The notes beneath the pieces were generated by a model. That model ran no database searches. It was not told the origin of the DNA and worked only from the letters and a program-made list of their open reading frames with translations. Shown here one piece after another: positions 45,010 through 57,184 of a stretch of 64,000 nucleotides of DNA (position 1 is the first letter of the stretch; each line of letters opens with the position of its first letter). The stretch lies in contig NC_083339.1 of assembly GCF_019175385.1 (NCBI RefSeq), positions 84,308,120-84,372,119 on the forward strand, in the 5' to 3' direction. The stretch comes from Lycium barbarum (lineage: Eukaryota > Streptophyta > Magnoliopsida > Solanales > Solanaceae). A program made the translations under genes and the position numbers.

Positions 45010-46427
45010 CATACTTAGGAACAATGGTGTCTTATCTTGAACCTCTTCTGGGGGTGGGAATAAATGCGGATATCTGGACTTCATGTATTCTTCTGCTTCC
45101 TATGTCATTTCTTCTCTGTTGTTATTTCTCCACAAAACATTACCTGAGGCTACATCTTTGGTTCTGAGTCTCCGCACTTTCCTATCTAAAATGGCAATGG
45201 GCACTTCTTCATAAGCCAATTTCCCAGTAATTTGAACGTCATCTACTGGCATGATTCTGGCAGGATCTCCAACACATTTACGGAGCATCGATACATGAAA
45301 AACTGGATGGACTGACTCAAGTTCTGGAGTTAAATCTAGCTTATAAGCTAGTTGGCCCACTTTGCACACAATCTTATAAGGCCCAATATATCTAGGGCTA
45401 AGCTTGCCCTTCTTGCCGAATCTCATTACACCTTTCATCGGCGACACTTTTAGAAATACCCAATCATTAACTTGGAATTCCATGTTTCGTCAACGATTGT
45501 CCTCATAAGACTTTTGGCGACTCTGGCTATCAACAATCGGTCCTTGATAAGCTTTATCTTTTCCACCGCCTGCTGAATCAATTCTGGACCTCTTAATTGT
45601 GTTTCTCTGATTTCAAACCACCCAGTTGGCTATCTACACTTCCTCCCATATAGAGCCTCATATGGGGCTATCTGGATACTGGAATGATAAATATTATTAT
45701 AGGAAAATTCGATAAGTGGCAAATGTTCATCCCAATTACCTCCGAAGTCTAATATACATGCCCACAACATGTCTTCCAAGGTCTGAATAGTGCGTTCAGC
45801 TTGTCCATCAGTCTGCGGATGAAATACTATGCTAAATCTCAGTTGAGTTCCCAAACCTTCTTGAAAAGACTTCCAGAATTTAGCAGTAAATTGTGCTCCC
45901 CTGTCTGTATGGATACCGGAACACCATGAAGTCGCACTATCTCTTGAAGATACAATTTTGCATAATCTTTTGCTGAGTATGTAGTTTTGACTGGAAGAGA
46001 ATGGGCCGATTTATTGAGTCTATCAACAATTACCCATATGGAGTCATACTTACACCGAGAACGAGGAAAACCTAAAATAAAATCCATGTTGATCACCTCC
46101 CATTTTCAGGTTGGAATTTCCATGGCTTGCAACAATCCTCCTGGCTTTTGATGCTCAATTTTCACTTGTTAGCAATTTGGACACTGAACTACAAATTCTG
46201 CTACATCTTTCTTCATCCCATCCCACCAATACATTAACTTGAAATCATGGTACATCTATGTCGCTCCTAGGTGAATAGAATAACAGGAATAATGAGCTTC
46301 TTCCAGAATCTGACGACGTAGTGCTACAACATCTAGAACACACACATAGCATGCCTCGGTACCTGAGAACTCCATCTGGAGAAACCTCAAGTGGTGACTT
46401 CTCTTTCTGAGGAAGTGTATCTTTATA
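45010..46427 (-). pseudogene. pol: Integrase and chromodomain end of pol, element J (left part)
   Basis: Minus-strand frames continue the pol interrupted at 46433. Near 46430-46256 lies the linker to the integrase zinc finger (VALRRQILEEAHYS), then the finger with CPNC followed by a stop. The DDE core at 46096-45630 has INMDFILGFP (first Asp) and, after a one-base shift that destroys the second Asp region, [13 protein letters not shown] (Glu). The C-terminal part at 45483-45100 has [16 protein letters not shown] and ends NNNREEMT at a TAG in place of the chromodomain Trp. In-frame sequence continues to about 45010 (YPHLFPPP). It has several stops and frameshifts and cannot be expressed as one protein. 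Confidence 0.85.
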
Positions 46428-46432
46428 GTGAC
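46428..46432. repeat. Target-site duplication GTGAC, left copy
   Basis: GTGAC immediately before TGTCACGACC at 46433, and again at 57180-57184 immediately after GGGACATAACA. Confidence 0.95.
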
Positions 46433-49335
46433 TGTCACGACCCAGCCCCGTGGGCCGCGACTGGCACCCTACCTAGGTACCCAGACCGAATCACATATAA
46501 ATTTTCAAATCCAAACTGATTTCCGAATTTTACGAAATCATATCAAACATAATTTATATCAAAATATGTCTTAAGCGGTCGTGCCAAATCAAAATACCAT
46601 ATCAAATACAAACTGAGCGGCGGAATAGACATCGCCGGTCAAAGTGCAAACATAAGCATAAGGGCCATTTGGGGCCAGCATAACAAACAGACCGCTTTAA
46701 GACCAGAAAACGAAATCAAACCAACATATACAGGACCCTCACCCCACATATATGACTACAGGCCTCTACGAATTCAAACAAAGACATATGGCGAGACAGG
46801 GCCCCGCCGTACCCAAATAGTCAGATATACCAAATATATACAAAGCAAAAGGAGTCTGTACCAAAAGTGGACTCCGGATCAAAGGGGAGTACTCCGGAAT
46901 AGCAAAGGGGGGAGCCTACTGTGGAGGATCGCCAATATCTGCACCTGCGGCCATGAAACGCAGCCCCCGAAGAAAGGGGGTCAGTACGAAATATGTACTG
47001 AGTATGTAAAGCACGGAGTACAGAAATATGGATCAAAACTGACAGCAAATCAGATAACAAAATGGAATACAAATCGGTATGTCAAAATCCGTATCAAAAT
47101 CATATATGTATATACAATGCAAACGAAATCATGCAACCGCTTAGGAACGTGGTTGCCACTCCGACGCTGGCGCCACACACAACATAACACCAGAAGGTTT
47201 CAAATCTCTGTACATCCCCGAACACAAACATAATCAGAGGTGAGCGTATCGCATCACGAGCCATATCACAGCATGACTCCAAACGGAACCCGGCCCTATG
47301 GCGAAGCCTCGGGAACCGTAACACAGCATACGGCCGAATTATTATAAGGCGCACGAATCATAACCGGCCCGGGAACCGGTGAACGAAGTCATAATAAGGC
47401 ACGAGCGGAGTCGTGAGCAAACAAATGCAAATCATACTTCAAAATAGTCTTTCAAAACATAATAGTTTTACAAATCGCTCCATAGCACAAAATAAGCGAA
47501 TACTTAGTCGATACAAAGATCCGTTTCACAAAAGTTTCCAAAATGGTACGTATGGCTCAAACGTAACTTAGCACATCATAATATTCAAAACATATCTCAT
47601 AGGTGGGAATTCCAGAATCGAAAGTATCATATCAAACTTTATTCACAAAGATAGTCCAATAAGGCAAATAGGGCGTATCGGGGTTAGCGGGCCCACCTCG
47701 AGTCAAATTGAGGTGGCGAACATATTTTCTGAACATTTATAGGCCAAAGGGTCATACATAATCATTTCTAAGTTACCCGACCACATTTCGATAGGTTTCG
47801 GACGAGTGGTGGCATTCTAGCCAAAATAGAGCCCTTAGGATTCAATTGAATTGAATGAATAGTAACTTTTCTGTGGGTCGGGTTTCGAGGAGCAGAAATG
47901 CTCCGGAAGTTCCAATATTCACCTATCACACTAAGACATGCCAAACGAAGGAGTGGGAAGCTTTACATACCTTACAGACGTCGTATGCTCTCCCAAAAGT
48001 CAAGTCCCGTTTCGTCTGAAATCTGCAAATGGTAAAAGTTACCAATTGAGATTCTTAGGCTTAAAATGCCTTTAACTTCATTTTTGCCTACCGAAATTTC
48101 GGCAGCATTTCCCCTATAAATCTAACATCCCCGAGACTTAGCTCGGCTCAAAATACATCAATACAACAGCCCACACATCATCAAACAACACAAGTAATAA
48201 TCAAACCACTTTAGCTTCAAAGTTCTACTTTGTTACCTAAGTTGGCAACTTTCATTCAAACTTTCAAACCTCCAATTCTACATCTACATAATTGTATTCA
48301 TTTCCGCATTCAAACTTATACAATCACATCCTAACTACACTCCAAGCCATACACGAAATTGCCCCAAAATCCATTACTTTCCATAATTCTTCAAAACATC
48401 AAAAATTCACGACGAACATTCTAACTCACGTCGTTTCATTCCGAATTCATTAACATCATTATAAATTCATATTTAAAGTCTCTAGCACCCTAAATATACA
48501 TAATGATACCGAAGGTATACACTTTCCGATAATGTCCGAAATCATTTTCCAATGCCCATTTAATTCACTAACCAATCATTTACGTCCTAAATGTTATAAC
48601 CACACCACAAACCAACTAAACAACATAAGATTCCCATACCTTTGCACTACATATAACTCACGGCCAACATACAATATATACACACACCCACGACTTTCTA
48701 TTTACATCCAAGTTACGGGATTCTCGTCTATTTCCAATCCTTAGCATATTCATATCAATTCTATAACATTAAAGGGGCAAAATTCTTACCTTTTCTTGAA
48801 AACCCGACTTGTCGCAAACGAGGTTCTTGTGCCAAACTAATTATACCCCGTTGAAGAGGGCCTTGAGTACTTCACAACTATGTAGAAATTAGGATTTTTG
48901 GATCAACAACAAAGCTTGGGAAATTTTTTTCTTTTCTTTTCTAAGTCACGGCCGAACCCCTTATTTCTTGGTGTTCTTGAATTTTGATCTTTCTTCTAGA
49001 TAATTACCACTACAATGTGATATATATCTTCATTAAGGGTCATGTGAAATTCACATGACCACTTAATGTGGACTTGGGCCATGGCCGGCCATCCCTTGAA
49101 TTGGGCTTCAATCCACTTCCAAATTTTTCTTGGCCCAATTGGTTAAAGTCCCGTTTTGTAATTACCGAAACTAATTTTCGAAATTCCAAATTTATCCTCG
49201 GCCTTCCCCGATGTCTTAACATTTAAGATTCCATAACCAACATAGTCATATTCACCAAAAAAAAATATATCCTTATAACACATAAATCGTAATTATTTCT
49301 CGCTTTCCTATTATACGAAAACACGGGACATAACA
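46433..49335 (-). mobile_element. 3' LTR of the young element
   Basis: 2903 bp, TGTCACGACCC...GGGACATAACA on the plus strand. CTCAGTAC block at 46942-47014, donor-like TAAGGTATGTAAAG at about 47962-47976, GCTGCC motif at 48098-48118 and the palindrome TCATGTGAAATTCACATGA near 49038-49056, just upstream (element sense) of a GATATATATC TATA-like site. It is 9 bp shorter overall than the 5' LTR, mainly because of a short duplication in the latter at about 56335. Confidence 0.95.
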
Positions 49336-49350
49336 TTCTCCCCCCCTTAA
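49336..49350 (-). other. Polypurine tract of the young element
   Basis: Element-sense TTAAGGGGGGGAGAA adjoining TGTTATGTCCCG. Just inside lies AACATTCGGGGACGAATGTT (49351-49371), an 8-bp inverted repeat with a 4-base loop. Confidence 0.9.
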
Positions 49351-49417
49351 GAACATTCGTCCCCGAATGTTAAATTAATCTTATAAGGTCTTATGATCAA
49401 GGCAGGAGTGTCCCTTA

Positions 49418-52400
49418 TTAATAATGACATACATAATTCATTTTATCAATCAACACAACAAACTGAAAAAAAATTAGATTACCTGTGGACGTCGGGAACA
49501 AGTGAGGGTATCTCCTTTTCATCTCGTCCTCCGCCTCCCAAGTCATCTCCTCCCGATTATTGTTGCGCCACAGGACTTTGACGGAGGGCACTTCTTTAGT
49601 GCGTAGTCTCCGCACCTGTCGATCCAGAATAGATACAGGCTGTTCGTCATAGGATAACTGCTCCGTCACCTGAATGTCATCAACCGGGAATATCCTGGAA
49701 GGATCACCAATACATTTCCGCAACATAGACACATGAAACACCGGGTGTACGGCCTCTAAGTCGGATGGTAAGTCTAGCTCATAGGCGACCTCGCCTATCT
49801 TTCGAACGATCTGATACGGCCCAATGTACCGGGGGCTCAACTTACCCTTTCTACCGAATCTCATGACACCCTTCATGGGCGACACCTTCAGGAATACCCA
49901 GTCGCCAATCTGGAACTCTAACGGTCGACGTCGTCTATCTGCATAAGCTTTCTGTCGACTCTGTGCAGCCAATAACCGTTCTCGAATAAGCTTTACTTTA
50001 TCTACGGCTTCCTGGATCACCTCTGGCCCAATCAGCTTAGTCTCACCCACGTCAAACCAACCAATAGGAGATCTGCATTTCCTGCCATACAGGGCTTCAT
50101 ACGGTGCCATCTGGATGCTGGAGTGATAACTGTTATTATAGGCAAACTCAATAAGCGACAAATGATCATCCCAGCTGCCCCTGAAATCAATAACGCAGGC
50201 CCGCAACATATCTTCGAGCGTCTGAATAGTGCGCTCGGCCTGCCCGTCAGATTGAGGGTGAAAAGCTGTACTGAGACTCACCTGAGTCCCTAATCCCTCC
50301 TGAAATGACCTCCAGAAATTTGCTGTAAACTGGGTACCTCGGTCAGTAATAGTAGATATAGGGACTCCGTGAAGTCTGACTATCTCTCTGATATACAATC
50401 TGGCATAGTCCTCAGCCGAATAAGTAGTCCGAACCAGAAGGAAATGGGCTGATTTCGTCAGCCTGTCAACGATCACCCAGATAGAGTCGTAACTGCGTGG
50501 AGTGCGCGGTAACCCAACAACGAAATCCATATTAATCATCTCCCATTTCCAGGCTGGAATCTCCATCTCCTGTAACAATCCACCGGGCTTCTGATGCTCG
50601 ATCTTGACTTGCTGGCAGTTCGGGCACTGACTAACAAACTCAGCAATATCTTTCTTCATGCCGTCCCACCAATACAAACACCTGAGATCACGATACACCT
50701 TAGTGGAACCAGGATGAACAGAATTCCGTGCATTATGTGCCTCGCCCATAATCTGCCGTCGTAAGCCCGCAATGTCCGGTACACAGAATCTGCCGTCATA
50801 CAATAATACTCCTTTAGGCGAGATCTCAAACTGAGTCTTTGCTCTATTAAGGGCCACATCTCTGTACTGAATCAAAAGAGGATCCTCAAACTGGCGCTGC
50901 TTTACCTCCTGAATAATAGATGACTCAGCAACTGGACGAACAGAAATCCCAGAATCTCCAGAATCCGCCAAACGAACTCCGAGGCTGGCCAGCTGACGAA
51001 TGTCACGAACCAAATCTTTCTTACCAGACGGTACATCAGCCAAGCTGCCCATAGACTTGCGGCTAAGTGCATCCGCTACCACATTGGCTTTCCCCGGATG
51101 GTACAGAATATCAACGTCGTAATCCTTTAGTAACTCAAGCCATCTCCGCTGCCGCAAATTTAGCTCCTTCTGCTTAAAAATATACTGGAGACTCTTATGG
51201 TCCGTATAGATATCAACATGGACCCCATATAAATAATACCGCCAAATCTTCAAAGCATGAATCACCGCGGCCAACTCAAGATCATGGGTGGGATAGTTCT
51301 TCTCGTGCGGTCTGAGCTGCCGGGAAGCATAGGCTATGACTCGACTGTGCTGCATCAATACACAACCTATCCCAATACCAGAGGCGTCACAATAGATAAC
51401 ATACCCGTCAGATCCCTCTGGAAGAGCCAGAACTGGTGCTGTAATCAATCTCTCCTTCAGCATCTGAAAGCTGCGCTCACAGGCATCTGTCCACTGGAAA
51501 TTTGCTGCTCTCTGAGTAAGCCTCGTCAGTGGTGCTGCAATAGAAGAAAAATCCTCCACAAACCTGCGATAATACCCGGCCAAACCCAGAAAACTGCGCA
51601 CCTCTGTCGGAGTAGTAGGCCTGGGCCAATTCTGCATAGCCTCAATCTTCTGCGTGTCGACCCGAATACCATCTGCGCCGACAATATGGCCCAAGAATGC
51701 CACAGAAGTCAACCAGAACTCACACTTAGAGAATTTAGCATATAACTTCTGCTGACGGAGAATGCCAAGTACCGTCCTCAAATGATCTGAATGCTCCTCG
51801 GCTGATCGCGAGTAAATCAAGATATCATCAATAAACACAATAACAAACATATCCAGAAAAGGCCGAAATACCCGGTTCATCAGATCCATAAATACTGCTG
51901 GAGCATTAGTCAGCCCGAAAGACATAACTCTGAACTCATAATGCCCGTACCGGGTCCTGAAAGCAGTCTTCGGGATATCTGACTCCCGTACTCGCACCTG
52001 ATGATAACCTGAGCGCAGATCTATCTTTGAAAAGTATTTAACACCCTGCAGCTGATCAAACAAATCATCAATCCGGGGGAGGGGATATTTATTCTTAATA
52101 GTCACCTTATTCAGCTGCCGGTAGTCGATACACATCCGCAGTGACCCATCTTTCTTTCTAACAAACAATACCGGCGCTCCCCAGGGTGATGTGCTGGGTC
52201 TGATAAAGCCCTTATCCAACAAATCTTTCAGCTGCTCCTTCAACTCTTTCAGTTCAGCCGGTGCCATCCTGTATGGGGGAATAGATATAGGCTGCGTATC
52301 CGGCATCAACTCTATAGTAAAATCAATCTCCCGCTCAGGCGGAAGGCCAGGAAGCTCGTCAGGAAATACATCTGGAAACTCACTGACGACCGGAACAAAC

Positions 52401-54064
52401 TGAAGGGTAGGTATCTCCGCTGCAGTATCGTGCACACGAACCAAATGATAGATATACCCCTTCTGGATCATCTTCTTAGCCTTGAGGTATGAAATAAACT
52501 TACCCCTCGGCGATGCTGTAGATCCGAACCACTCTATGACTGGTTCCCCTGGAAACTGAAAACGGACTACCTTTTTCTGGCAGTCGACATTAGCATAATA
52601 GGAAGACAACCAGTCCATGCCCATAATGACGTCAAACTCAAGCATGTCTAACTCTATCAAATCAGCCTTAGTGCTACGATCATAAATGGTCACAGAACAA
52701 TCTCTATAGATCTGTCTCGCTACAATAAAATCCCCAACTGGTGTAGCTACCTCAAATGGCTCTATAGGCTCAGACACTATCCCAATCTCACTAGCAACGA
52801 GCGGGGAAATATATGATAAAGTAGAGCCAGGGTCAATCAATGCATATACAGATCTGGAGAAAACCAGTAATGTACCTGTGACGACGTTTGGCGAAGCCTC
52901 CTGATCCTGGCGGCTGGCCAAAGCATATATGCGGTTCGAGGGACCGCTAGAACCTGAAGCGCCACCGCGGCCTCGACCGCGTCCTACCGGTGCTGGCATA
53001 CCTCGCCCTCCAGGGCGTGCAACTGATGGAGCAGAAGAAGAACCGGCGGCTGACCCTGTCTGCTGAGCAGCACTACCAGAACCGCTAGCCAATGGACAGT
53101 CTCTCATAAAGTGGCCCTGACCACCACACGAAAAGCAAGCTCCAGTCGCTCGGTAACACTCCCCGGGATGAGACTTCCCCCAACGAGGACAACGGGGCCT
53201 GGGTGGTCTGGCCTGGCTGGGGCCCCTGGATACCTGCGAACCTGCCACTCTGGAGCTCTGACCGGCTCCAGACGGTCCCGTACTATCGAATCTCCGGCTG
53301 CCTGACTGAGTACTCTGGCCGGAGGGAGGAAAAAGTCTATCTGACTGCTGATGTTGAGGTTGTCCGCCTTGGGAATCTCCAGAATAACCTGCGGACCTAG
53401 CCCTCTTGGGCGGCCTCCTATCTCGATCTCTGCCAGAAGGATCAGACCTGCGACGGTCCTCCATACCCATCGCATAGGCCTGAAGTCGGGCAATGTCCAT
53501 GTCTGCCTGCAATGACACTGCCATACATCTATCAACCAAATACCGGTCCAATCCCATAACATATCTGTGCATCCGATCGGACATATCTGCTACCACGGCC
53601 GGTGCATACTGGGCCAGAGAATCAAACTCAAGGTTATACTCGCGAACACTCCGACCCCTCTGCTGCAGACGTAAGAATCGATCAGCCCGTGCCCGCCGTA
53701 ACTCTAGGGGCAAAAAGTGGCGGGTGAATGCTGTCACAAACTGATCCCAAGTGGCTGGAGGGGCACCCTCTCCTCTAGACAGCTCCCAAGTCTCGTACCA
53801 GTGGGTAGCCACATCTCGAAGCCTGTGCGAAGCCAGCTCAACCGACTCGGTCTCTGAAGCCCTGACCAAGTCCAGCGAGCGTCGCATCCCCCGAATAAAG
53901 TCATGGGGGTCCTCGTCGGGCTTAGACCCGAAGAATTCTGGAGGGCCACATAACAAAAACTCCCGAAAATCATAAACACGAGGCCGGGTAGCTCGCTGTG
54001 CCTGGCTAGTCTCTCCCATCCTCGCTTTGCCCTTCTGGGCCGCCGTTGCCTTCTTCGGAGGCAT
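49418..54064 (-). CDS. gag-pol: Gag-Pol polyprotein, intact, 1548 aa
   Basis: Encodes the full retrotransposon machinery in one frame without stops. Gag capsid-like region is at about 30-205, and the zinc knuckle [14 protein letters not shown] has ligands C310, C313, H318 and C323. The protease has DPGS at 411-414. Reverse transcriptase (about 590-790) has D682 and the FIDD box (D746, D747). RNase H has D893, E930 and D955. The integrase finger is H1110, H1117, C1147, C1150, and the DDE core is D1180, D1241, E1277 with the usual 35-residue spacing. A chromodomain-like end (about 1476-1523) carries [16 protein letters not shown]. Start: the ATG at 54064 ([10 protein letters not shown]); an in-frame GTG 12 bases upstream is not a plausible plant start. 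T-rich DNA ending GCTTGCAG lies just before the start. Single-frame Gag-Pol is typical of these chromoviruses. Likely competent, if transcribed. Confidence 0.95.
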   Translation of the reverse strand: MPPKKATAAQKGKARMGETSQAQRATRPRVYDFREFLLCGPPEFFGSKPDEDPHDFIRGMRRSLDLVRASETESVELASHRLRDVATHWYETWELSRGEGAPPATWDQFVTAFTRHFLPLELRRARADRFLRLQQRGRSVREYNLEFDSLAQYAPAVVADMSDRMHRYVMGLDRYLVDRCMAVSLQADMDIARLQAYAMGMEDRRRSDPSGRDRDRRPPKRARSAGYSGDSQGGQPQHQQSDRLFPPSGQSTQSGSRRFDSTGPSGAGQSSRVAGSQVSRGPSQARPPRPRCPRWGKSHPGECYRATGACFSCGGQGHFMRDCPLASGSGSAAQQTGSAAGSSSAPSVARPGGRGMPAPVGRGRGRGGASGSSGPSNRIYALASRQDQEASPNVVTGTLLVFSRSVYALIDPGSTLSYISPLVASEIGIVSEPIEPFEVATPVGDFIVARQIYRDCSVTIYDRSTKADLIELDMLEFDVIMGMDWLSSYYANVDCQKKVVRFQFPGEPVIEWFGSTASPRGKFISYLKAKKMIQKGYIYHLVRVHDTAAEIPTLQFVPVVSEFPDVFPDELPGLPPEREIDFTIELMPDTQPISIPPYRMAPAELKELKEQLKDLLDKGFIRPSTSPWGAPVLFVRKKDGSLRMCIDYRQLNKVTIKNKYPLPRIDDLFDQLQGVKYFSKIDLRSGYHQVRVRESDIPKTAFRTRYGHYEFRVMSFGLTNAPAVFMDLMNRVFRPFLDMFVIVFIDDILIYSRSAEEHSDHLRTVLGILRQQKLYAKFSKCEFWLTSVAFLGHIVGADGIRVDTQKIEAMQNWPRPTTPTEVRSFLGLAGYYRRFVEDFSSIAAPLTRLTQRAANFQWTDACERSFQMLKERLITAPVLALPEGSDGYVIYCDASGIGIGCVLMQHSRVIAYASRQLRPHEKNYPTHDLELAAVIHALKIWRYYLYGVHVDIYTDHKSLQYIFKQKELNLRQRRWLELLKDYDVDILYHPGKANVVADALSRKSMGSLADVPSGKKDLVRDIRQLASLGVRLADSGDSGISVRPVAESSIIQEVKQRQFEDPLLIQYRDVALNRAKTQFEISPKGVLLYDGRFCVPDIAGLRRQIMGEAHNARNSVHPGSTKVYRDLRCLYWWDGMKKDIAEFVSQCPNCQQVKIEHQKPGGLLQEMEIPAWKWEMINMDFVVGLPRTPRSYDSIWVIVDRLTKSAHFLLVRTTYSAEDYARLYIREIVRLHGVPISTITDRGTQFTANFWRSFQEGLGTQVSLSTAFHPQSDGQAERTIQTLEDMLRACVIDFRGSWDDHLSLIEFAYNNSYHSSIQMAPYEALYGRKCRSPIGWFDVGETKLIGPEVIQEAVDKVKLIRERLLAAQSRQKAYADRRRRPLEFQIGDWVFLKVSPMKGVMRFGRKGKLSPRYIGPYQIVRKIGEVAYELDLPSDLEAVHPVFHVSMLRKCIGDPSRIFPVDDIQVTEQLSYDEQPVSILDRQVRRLRTKEVPSVKVLWRNNNREEMTWEAEDEMKRRYPHLFPTSTGNLIFFQFVVLIDKMNYVCHY

Positions 54065-54251
54065 CACTGCAAGCACAATAGCGAGTCAGATCAAAATCAT
54101 CCTAGTAACACAGCTCTATCGCACGATCTAAGATTCCAAAAAAAGTAACATCCTAAATGCCCTATAGCTTCCTGTTTATAGATGTGGTGCACAACACATC
54201 GATAAACAAGACTCTTCGAGACACGGCCTGTAGACATTTCGAGGACAAACT
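54065..54251 (-). other. Untranslated leader of the young element
   Basis: Element-sense leader between primer site and gag, matching by eye the leaders at 13981 and 33847 (shared GAGTCTTGTTTAT and GGCATTTAGGATG phrases). It ends TTGTGCTTGCAG|TGATG, a good plant 3' splice-site context three bases from the ATG. Confidence 0.7.
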
Positions 54252-54263
54252 GCTCTGATACCA
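54252..54263 (-). other. Primer-binding site (tRNA-iMet)
   Basis: Element-sense TGGTATCAGAGC, exactly complementary to the 3' end of plant initiator methionine tRNA, separated from the LTR end by AAAG (54264-54267). Confidence 0.95.
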
Positions 54264-54267
54264 CTTT

Positions 54268-57179
54268 TGTCACGACCCAGCCCCGTGGGCCGCGACTGCC
54301 ACCCTACCTGGGTACCCAGACCGAATCACATACAAATTTTCAAATCCAAACTGATTTTCGAATTTTACGAAATCATATCAAACATAATTTATATCAAAAT
54401 ATGTCTTAAGCGGTCGCGCCAAATCGAAATACCATATCAAATACAAACTGAGCGGCGGAATAGACATCGCCGGTCAAAGTGCAAACATAAGCATAAGGGC
54501 CATTTGGGGCCAGCATAACAAACAGACCGCTTTAAGACCAGAAAACGAAATCAAACCAACATATACAGGACCCTCACCCCACATATATGACTACAGGCCT
54601 CTACGAATTCAAACAAAGACTTATGGCGAGACAGGGCCCCGTCGTACCCCAATAGTCAGATATACCAAATATATACAAAGCAAAAGGAGTCTGTACCAAA
54701 AGTGGACTCCGGATCAAAGGGGAGTACTCCGGAATAGCAAAGGGGGGAGCCTATTGTGGAGGATCGCCAATATCTGCACCTGCGGCCATGAAACGCAGCC
54801 CCCGAAGAAAGGGGGTCAGTACGAAATATGTACTGAGTATGTAAAGCACGGAGTACAGAAATATCGATCAAAACTGACAGCAAATCAGATAATAAAATGG
54901 AATACAAATCGGTATGTCAAAATCCGTATCAAAATCATATACGTATATACAATGCAAACGAAATCATGCAACCGCTTAGGAACGTGGTCGCCACTCCGAC
55001 GCTGGCGCCACACACAGCATAACACCAGAAGGTTTCAAATCTCCGTACATCCCCGAACACAAACATAATCAGAGGTGAGCGTATCGCATCACGAGCCATA
55101 TCACAGCATGACTCCAAACGGAACCCGGCCCTATGGCGAAGCCTCGGGAACCGTAACACAGCATACGGCCGAATTATTATAAGGCGCACGAATCATAACC
55201 GGCCCGGGAACCGGTGAACGAAGTCATAATAAGGCACGAGCGGAGTCGTGAGCAAACAAATGCAAATCATACTTCAAAATAGTCTTTCAAAACATAATAG
55301 TTTTACAAATCGCTGCATAGCACAAAATAAGCGAATACTTAGTCGATACAAAGATCCGTTTCACAAAAGTTTCCAAAATGGTACGTATGGCTCAAACGTA
55401 ACTTAGCACATCATAATATTCAAAACATATCTCATAGGAGGGAATTCCAGAATCGAAAGTATCATATCAAACTTTATTCACAAAGATAGCCCAATAAGGC
55501 AAATAGGGCGTATCGGGGTTAGCGGGCCCACCTCGAGTCAAATTGAGGTGGCGAACATATTTTCTGAACATTTATAGGCCAAAGGGTCATACATAATCAT
55601 TTCTAAGTTACCCGACCACATTTCGATAGGTTTCGGACGAGTGGTGGCATTCTAGCCAAAATAGAGCCCTTAGGATTCAATTGAATTGAATGAATAGTAA
55701 CTTTTCTGTGGGTCGGGTTTCGAGGAGCAGAAATGCTCCGGAAGTTCCAATATTCGCCTATCACACTAAGACATGCCAAACGAAGGAGTGGGAAGCTTTA
55801 CATACCTTACAGACGTCGTATGCTCTCCCAAAAGTCAAGTCCCGTTTCGTCTGAAATCTGCAAATGGTCAAAGTTACCAATTGAGATTCTTAGGCTTAAA
55901 ATGCCTTTAACTTCATTTTTGCCTACCAAAATTTCGGCAGCATTTCCCCTATAAATCTAACATCCCCGAGACTTAGCTCGGCTCAAAATACATCAATACA
56001 ACAGCCCACACATCATCAAACAACACAAGTAATAATCAAACCACTTTAGCTTCAAAGTTCTACTTTGTTACCTAAGTTGGCAACTTTCATTCAAACTTTC
56101 AAAACTCCAATTCTACATCTACATAATTGTATTCATTTCCGCATTCAAACTTATACAATCACATCCTAACTACACTCCAAGCCATACACGAAATTGCCCC
56201 AAAATCCATTACTTTCCATAATTCTTCAAAACATCAAAAATTCACGACGAACATTCTAACTCACGTCGTTTCATTCCGAATTCATTAACATCATTATAAA
56301 TTCATATTTAAAGTCTCTAGCACCCTAAATATACAATGATATACATAATGATACCGAAGGTATACACTTTCCGATAATGTCCGAAATCATTTACCAATGC
56401 CCATTTAATTCACTAACCAATCATTTAAGTCCTAAATGTTATAACGACGCCACAAACCAACTAAACAAGATAAGATTCCCATACCTTTGCACTACATATA
56501 ACTCACAGCCAACATACAATATACACACACACCCACGGCTTTCTATTTACATCCAAGTTACGGGATTCTCGTCTATTTCCAATCCTTAACATATTCATAT
56601 CAATTCTATAACATTAAAGGGGCAAAATTCTTACCTTTTCTTGAAAACCCGACTTGTCAAAAACGAGGTTCTTGTGCCAAACTAATTATACCCCGTTGAA
56701 GAGGGCCTTGAGTACTTCACAACTATGTAGAAATTAGGATTTTTGGATCAACAACAAAGCTTGGGAAATTTTTTTCTTTTCTTTTCTAAGTCATGGCCGA
56801 ACCCCTTATTTCTTGGTGTTCTTGAATTTTGATCTTTCTTCTAGATAATTACCACTACAATGTGATATATATCTTCATTAAGGGTCATGTGAAATTCACA
56901 TGACCACTTAATGTGGACTTGGGCCATGGCCGGCCATCCCTTGAATTGGGCTTCAATCCACTTCCAAATATTTCTTGGCCCAATTGGTTAAAGTCCCGTT
57001 TTGTAATTCCCGAAACTAATTTTCGAAATTCCAAATTTGTCCTCGGCCTTCCCCGATGTCTTAACATTTAAGATTCCATAACCAACATAGTCATATTCAC
57101 CAAAAAAAATATATCCTTATAACACATAAATCGTAATTATTTCTCGCTTTCCAATTATACGAAAACACGGGACATAACA
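54268..57179 (-). mobile_element. 5' LTR of the young element
   Basis: 2912 bp, near-identical to 46433-49335. Element-sense order from 57179: TGTTATGTCCCGTG start, GGCCATGGCC words, palindrome TCATGTGAATTTCACATGA (56886-56904), TATA-like site (56864-56873), GCTGCC motif (55931-55953), donor-like TAAG|GTATGTAAAG (55798-55808), CTCAGTAC block (54777-54849) ending CCGCAG|GTG, and GC-rich terminus GGGTCGTGACA. Confidence 0.95.
56864..56873 (-). promoter_or_regulatory. Candidate TATA box of the young element
   Basis: GATATATATC directly downstream (element sense) of the TCATGTGAATTTCACATGA palindrome. Its placement matches the palindrome-then-TATA order of the other LTRs. The start site itself cannot be seen. 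Confidence 0.45.
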
Positions 57180-57184
57180 GTGAC
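57180..57184. repeat. Target-site duplication GTGAC, right copy
   Basis: Identical to 46428-46432. Reading the old pol across one copy of the duplication keeps its frame. Confidence 0.95.

Larger units (their letters stand above)
46433..57179 (-). mobile_element. Complete young Ty3/gypsy chromovirus (Tekay/Del-like)
   Basis: 10.7 kb element bounded by GTGAC duplications. It has a 3' LTR at 46433-49335, polypurine tract at 49336-49350, one Gag-Pol frame at 49418-54064, primer-binding site at 54252-54263 and 5' LTR at 54268-57179. Comparing the LTRs by eye I count roughly 40-45 substitutions and two or three indels in 2.9 kb, about 1.5 percent. With a commonly used plant LTR rate near 1.3e-8 per site per year this would be around half a million years (inference). 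It sits inside the pol of element J, whose two halves flank it on the same strand. Clade assignment is from Gag and Pol phrasing plus the chromodomain-like end. Confidence 0.95.

Noticed and set aside
51257..51745. 162-codon plus-strand frame antisense to pol
   Set aside because: Antisense shadow of the RT/RNase H coding region, with no signature of its own.
53104..53562. 152-codon minus frame overlapping Gag-Pol
   Set aside because: Alternative frame of the GC-rich gag region; the main frame explains the sequence.
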